Below, one piece after another: positions 1-6,539 of a stretch of 6,652 nt of DNA. Source of the DNA: a candidate division LCP-89 bacterium (GTDB taxonomy: Bacteria > Electryoneota > B3-LCP); the NCBI GenBank assembly GCA_025774735.1, contig JALGZU010000182.1:1-6652 (forward strand), read 5' to 3'. How positions within the stretch are numbered: position 1 is the stretch's first letter; every line of letters begins with the position of its first letter. The notes beneath the pieces are model-generated. The model saw only the letters and a program-made list of their open reading frames with translations, was not told where the DNA came from and ran no database searches. Made by a program: the position numbers and the translations under genes.

Positions 1-747
1 CTGTACCACGATGCAAATCGCTTCGAATCAGAGTTACGCACTCTATTGAGATTGGCTGAAATGCACCAGGTTCTAAACGACGCAGAGCAATCTAACAGCT
101 ACTACCGAGAAGTTCTGTTATTGGTCGAACGCGAGAATCTTGAGGTCTCCCGCACCCGGTGGTGGGAAAATATGGCCTTCAATTCGCTGTCTATTGGGGA
201 CAACGCTGAAGCTCACAATTTTGTGGATAGTGCGCTGGCAATTCTACCTGCTGTCGAGGAGGTGCAGACTACCAAATATGAAAATCCATTGATCCTCGAA
301 TTCCTGGGGATCCCGATTCCTATTTGGAACTTCGGATTTTTGGGATCCGGATCCCCGATGTCAGCGATGGGATTGGGGATTGAAGATGAGCTACTCCTTA
401 ACTATTCGATGAAACAGGAGCTACACACCCAGGGAAAGGACATCGCCCGAGCGAAGGAGATCGCCTACCTGCGGCTTGCCATCGCCGTCAGACGCTCTGA
501 CCCCGAAGCCGAATCCATTCTATGGAGCGAAATCGGTTTTCTCCTGTGGGCTGAAGGAAATGAGCTGGATGCAGAGCGATGTTTCCGGAGATCTCTTTTT
601 CTTTGCGATAAGCACGGTTTGCGCAGTGGCAAGCTATCCGCTATGCTCAACCTGGGCTGTCTCGTCCTCAACAGAGAGGAAAGTTATCCTACTCTGTTAG
701 CAACGTACATCGCCGAGACAACTGTATTCGAAGATCGGTTTCAGTGA
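1..747 (+). CDS. 5'-truncated N-terminal TPR region of a giant TPR-CHAT protein, frame ends early
   Basis: Frame 1 is open from the first base, so the true start lies outside the window; the TTG at 46 is only the first possible start codon inside it and has no convincing ribosome binding site. The 248 codons encode amphipathic helices of TPR type. The clearest is codons 174-221, with a WSEIGFLLWAEGNELDAERC helix pair followed by RSLFLCDKHG and a second repeat with the LNLGCL signature. Codons 101-127 form an unusual Gly/Pro/aromatic stretch between helical segments. Frame 1 stops at TGA 745-747 with no domain boundary, while frame 2 continues as similar protein from 701, so I take this as the N-terminal part of the same gene as 911-5617. 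TPRs are protein-binding scaffolds, so a sensing or partner-binding role is likely. A separate short TPR gene ending at 747 is the alternative and seems less likely. Confidence 0.72.
   Translation: MYHDANRFESELRTLLRLAEMHQVLNDAEQSNSYYREVLLLVERENLEVSRTRWWENMAFNSLSIGDNAEAHNFVDSALAILPAVEEVQTTKYENPLILEFLGIPIPIWNFGFLGSGSPMSAMGLGIEDELLLNYSMKQELHTQGKDIARAKEIAYLRLAIAVRRSDPEAESILWSEIGFLLWAEGNELDAERCFRRSLFLCDKHGLRSGKLSAMLNLGCLVLNREESYPTLLATYIAETTVFEDRFQ
342..355. repeat. Perfect 14-base palindrome GGGATCCGGATCCC inside coding sequence
   Basis: The sequence equals its own reverse complement and holds two adjoining GGATCC units. A related 8-base palindrome GGGATCCC lies at 307-314. Both sit in codons for a Gly/Pro/aromatic stretch (codons 101-120 of frame 1). 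The protein sequence explains them well enough, and I assign no regulatory function. Confidence 0.45.
701..747 (+). other. Frameshift joining the two parts of the TPR-CHAT gene
   Basis: Frame 2 opens after TAG 698-700 and frame 1 closes at TGA 745-747, so any switch lies in these 47 bases. The change is +1, meaning one extra base or two missing. Deleting one T of the TTT at 739-741 gives a smooth join, VFEDR-FSEDEWQELRSALQQ, and makes bases 1-5617 a single frame. Frame 2 from 701 to 910 contains no ATG, GTG or TTG but encodes plausible charged helical protein with a Pro/Asp-rich linker (LRPLPEPDLDPPDPLDW), which argues against two independent genes. A homopolymer sequencing or assembly error, a real recent mutation, or programmed +1 slippage of tRNA-Phe from UUU to UUC could each explain it. 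I see no prfB-like internal Shine-Dalgarno, and the stop is one codon away from the possible slip, so programming is the least favoured. Confidence 0.65.
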
Positions 748-910
748 AGATGAGTGGCAGGAACTTCGCTCAGCTTTACAGCAAGTCAATCCCGGTCTGA
801 GTCCCCATGAGTTCAAGAGGAAGATCCGACGCATCCTGCGGCCACTCCCCGAACCTGATCTGGATCCGCCGGACCCTCTGGACTGGTCCCTCGTTGAACA
901 CCTCCTGGTA

Positions 911-3900
911 TTGCGTGAAAATCCCTATAAAACCTTCTCTTCGGCGCGTGGGATCTTTGCCGGTTTGCTAACTGAATTTCAAGCCGATCCGGTCGGTTTC
1001 GACCGCGAGAGAATCAGATGTCTTGAAATTTATGCCCAGCTAAGCATAAAATTGGCACAGTCGACGCCAACCGACAGTCTCCCCGAGCAACTCGACCACT
1101 GGGCACTCGAAGGGGATGCTCTATGGGCATTGCAGAATGGCATCGATGAAGCGCGTAAACGCGAATTGCCCGGATATGAAGCGCGCATCCTCATCGAACT
1201 CAGCGATCTCTATTTCTCGTATAACGACCTTGAAATCAGCGCAGCTGTCTTGATCGACGCACTCAAACTGGCGAAACGCGGTGCCCGGGATGATCTGATC
1301 TGGCGCATTCACTGGCGTCTGGGCCGGCTGGCTATGGAACTGGTTCAGACATCGCCCAGTCTCGAGGATTCGGCGGCGGGACGGGTTACACGCCGTCTAG
1401 CGGAAGAGTGGTTCGAGACAGCCTGCGGTACGTATTTCAACCTCCCCGCCCGCGACGGCGACCTGGGTGGTCTGACCCAGCGGAAACATGAAGTCCGGAC
1501 CATGATCGAGTTGGCACTGCTAAATTCCTTTGAGATTGGTGATCATGCCGAGATTTTGAGATACTCACAGTTACTAAATCAACTTCCTCTACTCGAGGCG
1601 GTGCAAAGCCGGGTTGTCCCCATCAAGTTCGAGCGCCGGAAATTCCTCTGGGGGGAACGCGGAGGCACGGTGCCGTTTCTTCGATCTGAACTTCAGAGAC
1701 TGAAACGTGAAGCGGTTCTTATCCAGAATAGCCGCGACCCCGATAGCAGCGCTTTGTCAGCCAGACGTGAGGAAATCCTCAAAATTGAGGATGAGTACTT
1801 CGCCACCATCGAGGAAGTCGTCCGAGATGATCCCGAATTTGCATCCCTGTTCACCCCCGTAACCTTCGCTGGTGACACACTAAGGAGGGTCATAGAGCCA
1901 GGTGATGCCGCACTACAGATCCTCGATTTATCATCCGAACATATTTACGGTGTCGTCCTGAATCGCGATTCCGTATCTTATTTTGCCTCGGATTCGCGCG
2001 ACACACTCCGGACGGTTCTACGATTGCTGGGAAAATCGTTATCATCTGTATCCAGGTTGTATGTTGTTCTGCCGCCGAGTTGGAAACACCAGCCCTTCGA
2101 ACAGATTATCACTGAGCACCCGGATTTTGCAGTTCCTCCGGCGGTCTTCCGCTTGCCCGACCTGCAGAGCCTGGTTATCCTGAAGAGTAAGCAGGCCATT
2201 AACAGGGGATCGAACGTTGCCCTGGCGGCAGAATTAACTTTACCTGCATTCTCTAACTACAGACCAGATACTGATATCTTATCGCCTCGGATCCTTGAGG
2301 ATGCGGGTAACCTACTTCTATATCCCGAAGATGAAAGAGTTGAAAATCCACTGGACATCCGCCTCTTTACAGACCGGGACCAAACCTGGCGTGTCAAAGA
2401 CCTGTTCGGAATTCACGCCGTCGGGAATGCGCTCATCTTCATCGGGGATTTCGAGGATGAATCCCTTCTCGCCAAAATTGGCTTTTTTGCAGGTTTCTCT
2501 AGCGTTATTTTTATGCCGAAGACTATCCCACAAACAGCTTTGAACGAATTTCTCAATGATTTTCTCGAGTCTACGCACGACCAAAGCCCGGGCAAGGCAT
2601 TCCTGCAGGCTAGACGAAAATTGCAGCATAACTACCCGGAGATCCCAGGAACTTTGGATCTCCATTATTACGGTAACGGCGGCCTGGATCTGCAACAACG
2701 TCGCGATTTCGCAGACAGAAATTTCGCCTCGACCGTTTTGATGGGAAACTACAATCTTGAGAACGGAGATGGCGTTTGGGCGATGAAGTATTATGACCGG
2801 GCTCTGTCCATGGTCGCAGAACTGGACGATCCTGCGACGGTGTCCAATCTGCATCAGTTGCGCATCAAAGCCGCCAGGGTTAGCCGTGATTGGAGCGAAG
2901 CGATCCGGTCGCAATTGATTCTCAATGAGTTCGCCCGTAGTAACGGGGACAGCGAGGCTCTTGAAACCGGGTTGCGTAATCTTTCCGTTTATTACGCCAA
3001 TGCGGGCGAATACCTTGTGGCCATTGGAGCCCGCGGTGAAGCCAGACGGTCAGCCGAAGCACGCGGCAACGAAATTCAAACCGCCGAAGATGACCGGATT
3101 CTGTCGACCCTTTATGAATCGGCGGGCGAGTACGAGAACGCCCGGGAAGCCATTCTCATGGCGGGACAGACTTTTTACGACTGGGAGGAAACTGGCGACT
3201 ACGTTACAAGCGGTATATACCTCGGCAGACTCTATCTGATCAGGGAAGATTATTCGCGAGCCGTCACCTGGCTCGAGGATCTCTACCGGGTCGTCTGCCA
3301 GTGGGAGACAGAGATCGAGGAACAGATTCTGATCCCAATCGAATATTACCAGCACCTGGGACTCGCCTACGAAGGACTGGGTGACTATGGTCAGGCTCTC
3401 GCTGCACAACTGAACGCACTCGATCTAGCAGGGGATTCCCTTACCCCCGCGTCAGCTATTACGCACCAGTATCTTGCAGGCATTTATTGGAAGATGGGCA
3501 AACCGCAGGACGGCCTGGATCATTCCAGGATCGCCTATCGGCAGTTCACCCAACTGGATTTAGACCAATATGTTTACCTGACTGAGAATACGGAAGCACT
3601 CATTTATCTTGACCTTGGCAACCGGGATCGGGCGCTGGAAAAAGCCAAGTCAGCACTGCAAGGGGCGATGATGTCCGGTGACCTGAAGAGTCGTTCCCAG
3701 ATTGAAAAAAACATCGGTCTAATCGAGCTGGTGGGTGGAGAGGCTGAGAAAGCCAAACAGCGCTTCCATAAAGCTCTCAGAATCGATAAAGAGATGGGAT
3801 CGCTCATTGGTCAGGCCTATTCCAGCGTAAATCTGGGTAACGCGTACTTGCAGCTCAGCGAATTAGACTCTGCGCGGGTATATCTCGCCACGGCTCTCGA

Positions 3901-5617
3901 GGCCGGCATAGCCTTGCCCGATCCGCGCATCGTATGCCGATCCGATCTCGGTCTAGGATTAGTCGAGTTGGAACAGAGACAATCCCAGGCGGCTCTTGAC
4001 AGACTGCAACAAGCCGACTCCGTTGCCCGGCAATTGGGATTCCACGATCTTGCCTGGCGCATCGACCTAGCAGCCGCCAGAGTGCATGATCTTGATAACC
4101 GGACGTCCGATGCCCTACTGAAACTTGACCAGGCCATGGAACGGGTGGAAGTGATGCGCGCCGCCATCGTTTCCGATGAGCTTAAAAGCGGATTCATGGA
4201 AAACAAGGGTGATGTGTACCGGCTGGCGGTTTCTCTAAATCTTAAACAGGGTGATAAAAAGGCAGCGTTAAATACAGCAGAAAGAGCCCGTTCGCGCGCT
4301 TTTCTTGACCTCCTTAAGAATGTCCGGACTGAGATGGCGTTGAGCCTCGATCCGATGATCGAGGCGGAGAGGCAGGCGGTCTCGGCGCGACTTTCCAGCC
4401 TGCATACGGTTAGCACCTGGTTGCAGATAAAAGGATCTGATCGCACAGGTGAAGATGACGCACTTATGCAGCAAACTCTTACCTCAGTCGATTCCCTGCA
4501 GACGGTTTACGCCCGCTTGCTGCAGGACATCGAATCACACCATCCCGGGTATAGAGATCTCGTGGCAGTTCAACCTGAATCCTCCGACGCTATCATCTCT
4601 TCGCTGGCCGCTGACGAAGCTCTTCTGGAGTACTTCTTCGTTTCGAATGGATTGATGACGTTTGTCCTCCGACGGGACGGCATTCAGGTTCACTTCTCGC
4701 CTATATCTGCAGACACTCTTTTCGCCCGGGTTTCAAACGTGCGTTACCGGATGGAGAGGACCCTCTCCATCGAGGACCAATGCCGGGAGCTTTTTCACAC
4801 GCTCATCGCACCCGTCGTAAAGTATCTATCCGGCGTAAAGAGCTTGATCATCGTGCCTGAAGGTTCACTCCACTACCTGCCCTTTGCAGCACTTCGAGAT
4901 AAAGAGGGGACTTACCTGATCGATAACTACGCCCTGAGCTTCGCACCGTCCGCCAGCGTTTTCCTCTTCTGCCGGAACCAAGCAGAGCAGAAACCTAGTT
5001 TCACCGATTTCCCCGTTTTGGCGCTCGTCAATCCCAGCACTGACCTGCCTTTGGAAAGCCTGTTTTTTGCTGAGAAGGAAGCGGTGACATTGAGCGGTCT
5101 TTTTCCAGGAGCCGTCACGCTGCAAGCTCTGGAGGCGGCGGAATCAAAATTAAGAATTATGGCGCCGAATACCGGGTTGCTCCATATCGCCAGCCACGGC
5201 GTGTTTGACTCAAAGAATCCTGAGTTCTCCACACTCTTCCTGGCCCCCCAGGGTAACAGCGACGGCAGGCTGGAAATGCACGAGATATTCGGGCTGCACC
5301 TGGATAATTGCTCGCTGATCACTCTTTCCGCTTGCGAAAGCGCGATGGGCGGGATTTCGGGTGGCGATGAAATCATCGGATTGAACCGGGCGTTCATCTA
5401 TGCTGGCAGTCCCCGCGTACTTTCTACACTCTGGGAGGTGGACGATCTGAGTACCGCCGTTTTGATGAAGAAATTCTACCGACATATAAAAGCGGGTCTG
5501 AGTCCATCCGAGGCGCTGCGCTTGGCTCAACAGCACGTGCGCCAACACATCCATTCCCACCCGGCCTACTGGGCAGCATTCGTTTTAACCGGCGAACCCG
5601 GCCATTTGCTAAACTGA
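911..5617 (+). CDS. Tandem TPR-CHAT protein: degenerate internal CHAT, long TPR array, active C-terminal CHAT protease
   Basis: The product is a putative cysteine peptidase of the CHAT (caspase HetF associated with TPRs) family, clan CD, probably cutting a protein partner recognised through its TPRs. Counting from the TTG at 911, residues 1-290 are TPR-like helices. Residues about 308-595 are a CHAT-like fold without the catalytic pair. Residues 605-1122 carry about twelve TPRs spaced roughly 40 residues apart. A canonical TPR-to-CHAT linker (AERARSRAFLDLL, 1123-1135) and a charged helical linker follow, and residues 1210-1568 are a complete CHAT domain. The dyad is visible as His1429 in HIASHG and Cys1475 in LSACES. 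The chain ends just after the WAAFVLTGEPG motif usual at CHAT C-termini. The TTG at 911 is a poor start: no Shine-Dalgarno precedes it and coding-like sequence runs back to 701, so the gene very likely continues from the frame-1 region upstream. The substrate cannot be named. Coding status and family are secure; the N-terminus is not. Confidence 0.93.
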   Translation: MRENPYKTFSSARGIFAGLLTEFQADPVGFDRERIRCLEIYAQLSIKLAQSTPTDSLPEQLDHWALEGDALWALQNGIDEARKRELPGYEARILIELSDLYFSYNDLEISAAVLIDALKLAKRGARDDLIWRIHWRLGRLAMELVQTSPSLEDSAAGRVTRRLAEEWFETACGTYFNLPARDGDLGGLTQRKHEVRTMIELALLNSFEIGDHAEILRYSQLLNQLPLLEAVQSRVVPIKFERRKFLWGERGGTVPFLRSELQRLKREAVLIQNSRDPDSSALSARREEILKIEDEYFATIEEVVRDDPEFASLFTPVTFAGDTLRRVIEPGDAALQILDLSSEHIYGVVLNRDSVSYFASDSRDTLRTVLRLLGKSLSSVSRLYVVLPPSWKHQPFEQIITEHPDFAVPPAVFRLPDLQSLVILKSKQAINRGSNVALAAELTLPAFSNYRPDTDILSPRILEDAGNLLLYPEDERVENPLDIRLFTDRDQTWRVKDLFGIHAVGNALIFIGDFEDESLLAKIGFFAGFSSVIFMPKTIPQTALNEFLNDFLESTHDQSPGKAFLQARRKLQHNYPEIPGTLDLHYYGNGGLDLQQRRDFADRNFASTVLMGNYNLENGDGVWAMKYYDRALSMVAELDDPATVSNLHQLRIKAARVSRDWSEAIRSQLILNEFARSNGDSEALETGLRNLSVYYANAGEYLVAIGARGEARRSAEARGNEIQTAEDDRILSTLYESAGEYENAREAILMAGQTFYDWEETGDYVTSGIYLGRLYLIREDYSRAVTWLEDLYRVVCQWETEIEEQILIPIEYYQHLGLAYEGLGDYGQALAAQLNALDLAGDSLTPASAITHQYLAGIYWKMGKPQDGLDHSRIAYRQFTQLDLDQYVYLTENTEALIYLDLGNRDRALEKAKSALQGAMMSGDLKSRSQIEKNIGLIELVGGEAEKAKQRFHKALRIDKEMGSLIGQAYSSVNLGNAYLQLSELDSARVYLATALEAGIALPDPRIVCRSDLGLGLVELEQRQSQAALDRLQQADSVARQLGFHDLAWRIDLAAARVHDLDNRTSDALLKLDQAMERVEVMRAAIVSDELKSGFMENKGDVYRLAVSLNLKQGDKKAALNTAERARSRAFLDLLKNVRTEMALSLDPMIEAERQAVSARLSSLHTVSTWLQIKGSDRTGEDDALMQQTLTSVDSLQTVYARLLQDIESHHPGYRDLVAVQPESSDAIISSLAADEALLEYFFVSNGLMTFVLRRDGIQVHFSPISADTLFARVSNVRYRMERTLSIEDQCRELFHTLIAPVVKYLSGVKSLIIVPEGSLHYLPFAALRDKEGTYLIDNYALSFAPSASVFLFCRNQAEQKPSFTDFPVLALVNPSTDLPLESLFFAEKEAVTLSGLFPGAVTLQALEAAESKLRIMAPNTGLLHIASHGVFDSKNPEFSTLFLAPQGNSDGRLEMHEIFGLHLDNCSLITLSACESAMGGISGGDEIIGLNRAFIYAGSPRVLSTLWEVDDLSTAVLMKKFYRHIKAGLSPSEALRLAQQHVRQHIHSHPAYWAAFVLTGEPGHLLN
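1832..2695 (+). other. Degenerate internal CHAT-like (pseudo-peptidase) domain
   Basis: Residues about 308-595 (counted from 911) follow the C-terminal CHAT domain block by block. AALQILDLSSEHIYGVVLNR matches ALLEYFFVSNGLMTFVLRR, SRLYVVLPP matches KSLIIVPEG, and LFGIHAVGNALIFIGDF matches IFGLHLDNCSLITLSAC without a gap. IGFFAGFSSVIFMPKT matches RAFIYAGSPRVLSTLWEV, and SPGKAFLQARRKLQ matches SPSEALRLAQQHVR. In this alignment the catalytic His becomes Asp474 and the catalytic Cys becomes Phe514, and the GDEIIGLNR and STLWEVDD motifs are lost. The domain is therefore predicted to be folded but inactive. A structural, dimerising or regulatory role is inference. The alignment was made by eye, and the His-equivalent block needs a two-residue gap. 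Confidence 0.68.
2723..4276 (+). other. Central array of about twelve tetratricopeptide repeats
   Basis: Residues 605-1122 (from 911) are repeated helix pairs with the TPR pattern of a small residue, Y/L, G-D/E-Y and A. Clear units include NLSVYYANAGEYLVAIGARG, STLYESAGEYENAREAILMA, HLGLAYEGLGDYGQALAAQL, LAGIYWKMGKPQDGLDHSRI, ALIYLDLGNRDRALEKAKSA and NLGNAYLQLSELDSARVYLA. Spacing is near 40 residues, so these are the longer TPR variant common in CHAT proteins. Such arrays form a superhelix that binds partner proteins or peptides and can hold the attached peptidase inactive until a ligand binds, as known for the TPR-CHAT protein Csx29. That this array does the same is inference. Confidence 0.88.
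4538..5614 (+). other. C-terminal CHAT peptidase domain with intact His/Cys dyad
   Basis: Residues 1210-1568 (from 911) hold all the CHAT landmarks in order: HHPGYRDL at the entry, the first strand pair EALLEYFFVSNGLMTFVL, SLIIVPEGSLHYLPFAAL, LSFAPSASVF, then HIASHG with catalytic His1429. NPEFSTLFL, LSACESAMG with catalytic Cys1475, GDEIIGLNRAFIYAGSPRVL, STLWEVDD, MKKFYRHIKAGLSPSEALR and the terminal YWAAFVLTGEPG follow. The His to Cys distance is 46 residues. No key residue is missing, so activity is expected. CHAT peptidases belong to the caspase/separase clan; specificity cannot be read from the sequence. Confidence 0.92.
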
Positions 5618-5670
5618 TCGGGCATGGGGCGTGATAAACACACGTACGCGGGAGAAAAATAGGAATCTGG

Positions 5671-5679
5671 TGGTATAAG
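5671..5679 (+). promoter_or_regulatory. Possible extended -10 promoter element before the FecR gene
   Basis: TGGTATAAG fits an extended -10 (TGn plus TATAAG) at 5674-5679. No good -35 hexamer lies at the usual distance, near 5651-5656. A transcript from it would start near 5686, immediately at the hairpin over the ribosome binding site. It is weak and could be chance; read-through from the CHAT gene is equally possible. Confidence 0.22.
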
Positions 5680-5685
5680 GGATTA

Positions 5686-5708
5686 GAAATTTACCTGAAA
5701 GGTAATTC
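5686..5708 (+). promoter_or_regulatory. Small hairpin or palindrome covering the FecR-gene ribosome binding site
   Basis: TTACCT (5691-5696), the loop GAA and AGGTAA (5700-5705) form a perfect 6-bp inverted repeat. GAA at 5686-5688 and TTC at 5706-5708 can extend it past a two-base bulge. The Shine-Dalgarno-like AAAGGT (5698-5703), 8 bases before the ATG at 5712, lies in the 3' arm, so pairing would hide it. It could be an RNA hairpin damping translation, a DNA operator near a possible transcription start, or chance. Confidence 0.35.
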
Positions 5709-5711
5709 TGC

Positions 5712-6539
5712 ATGGTCAGAGGACTGAAATTCTGGTGGATTTCCTTCGCTGCGGCATTATTGTTGTTAACCGGCAATTTGGGTGTGTCACAGGATCTCTT
5801 CTACGATTCTGAAGGTGGTTTATCAGAAGTGCCTACCGGTGAAGTAGAGGCGTTATCAGAGCCCACTGGCATGGTTACCCATGTCCACGGCCGCGCCCGC
5901 AGACGCCCGCTGGACGCTGACCACTGGATCAAAGCCCGGGAGGGGAGCGAAATCATCACTGGGGACAAGGTTCGCACCCTCAAGGATTCCCGGGCCGAGC
6001 TTTCGCTCCAGGAACTCAACATCATCCGCCTGGCCCCTCTGACAACTATCGATATCGTCAAGTTGTACGAAGAATCCCGGGAGGGCCGGGATGAGACTAA
6101 GATTGACGTCGAACGCGGAGATATCTGGGCGCTTGTGGGTGAAGTTAAGGAGAACACGACCTTCGATATCTCCACACCCGTAGTCGGAGCGGCGATCACC
6201 GGTACCCAGTTTCGCATCAGCGTAGATGATGATTCGTCCACGACTTTGAAAGTTTACGAAGGGGAAGTTCACGTGACGAACCTGCCAGACCGGGAAGATC
6301 TCGTCCCCCGGAAACTGCCCGAGACCGGCCCCGAACAGATTCCGGGTCCGCAGCAGATTCCCGGACCGCGTGAAGTCACGTTCAAGGTCTGGTACTATAT
6401 CGTTATGAACATGCAGGAGATCCGCATCGGCAAGGACGGGCAGCTTCTCAGTTCCGGTTCCTTCAGTCTGGAAGATGAGGATGAGCAAAGCGAATGGGTC
6501 CAATGGAACCTGGATAGGGATCAAGAACGTAAAAAGTAA
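5712..6539 (+). CDS. Secreted FecR-domain protein
   Basis: A 275-residue protein with a single FecR domain, predicted to be exported. Residues 1-27 form a signal peptide: the basic start MVRGLK, then the hydrophobic core FWWISFAAALLLLTGNLGV, with cleavage likely near VSQ-D; there is no lipobox Cys. Residues about 53-190 match the FecR fold, with EIITGDKVRT, SRAELSL, IIRLAPLTTIDI, VERGDIWALVG, the signature STPVVGAAITGTQFRISVDD and LKVYEGEVHV. A short Pro/Gly linker with a doubled QIPGP unit (208-219) follows. The C-terminus has an IRIGKDGQ segment and an acidic end with EWVQWNLDRDQ. There is no second membrane segment and no sigma-factor gene nearby, so this is not a classical FecR of a FecI/FecR iron-sensing pair. 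The ATG at 5712 is supported by AAAGGT 8 bases upstream. It lies 94 bases behind the CHAT gene on the same strand, which suggests a possible functional partnership. The domain call is firm; the role is unknown. Confidence 0.92.
   Translation: MVRGLKFWWISFAAALLLLTGNLGVSQDLFYDSEGGLSEVPTGEVEALSEPTGMVTHVHGRARRRPLDADHWIKAREGSEIITGDKVRTLKDSRAELSLQELNIIRLAPLTTIDIVKLYEESREGRDETKIDVERGDIWALVGEVKENTTFDISTPVVGAAITGTQFRISVDDDSSTTLKVYEGEVHVTNLPDREDLVPRKLPETGPEQIPGPQQIPGPREVTFKVWYYIVMNMQEIRIGKDGQLLSSGSFSLEDEDEQSEWVQWNLDRDQERKK
6333..6368 (+). repeat. Tandem 18-base repeat coding a Pro/Gly linker
   Basis: GAACAGATTCCGGGTCCG (6333-6350) is followed at once by CAGCAGATTCCCGGACCG (6351-6368). The copies differ at four bases, three of them synonymous and one Glu to Gln. 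They encode EQIPGP and QQIPGP, residues 208-219 of the FecR protein, between the FecR domain and the C-terminal part. This is likely a flexible linker that lengthened by local duplication. Confidence 0.7.

Noticed and set aside
736..747. Programmed +1 frameshift of prfB type at CGG-TTT-CAG-TGA
   Set aside because: UUU to UUC slippage is possible, but there is no internal Shine-Dalgarno at the right distance and the stop does not directly follow the slip codon. A one-base error or mutation is simpler.
911..913. TTG as the genuine start of a separate CHAT gene
   Set aside because: No Shine-Dalgarno precedes it, and 70 in-frame codons before it look coding, so the frame more likely continues from upstream.
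2318..2914. Open reading frame of 198 codons on the minus strand
   Set aside because: It lies fully inside the CHAT gene, opposite well-matched pseudo-CHAT and TPR blocks, and its protein has no recognisable pattern.
3817..4446. Minus-strand open frame of 209 codons
   Set aside because: It is Ser/Arg-rich, as expected for a reverse-complement shadow of TPR codons, and sits opposite clear TPR and linker sequence.
911..5617. Csx29-type CRISPR component (Craspase)
   Set aside because: Only the general TPR-CHAT architecture is shared; no Cas7-11, Csx30, Csx31, RpoE or repeat array is in the window.
5629..5649. Possible terminator between the two genes (GCGT and ACGC arms)
   Set aside because: The arms are four to five bases with a large loop, and no T run follows.
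5856..6524. Minus-strand open frame of 222 codons opposite the FecR gene
   Set aside because: The plus strand has a full FecR domain, signal peptide and ribosome binding site; the antisense product shows no domain.
5712..6539. Classical FecR anti-sigma regulator of iron uptake
   Set aside because: It has an N-terminal cleavable-type signal and lacks an N-terminal cytoplasmic anti-sigma region; no sigma factor or TonB receptor gene is adjacent.
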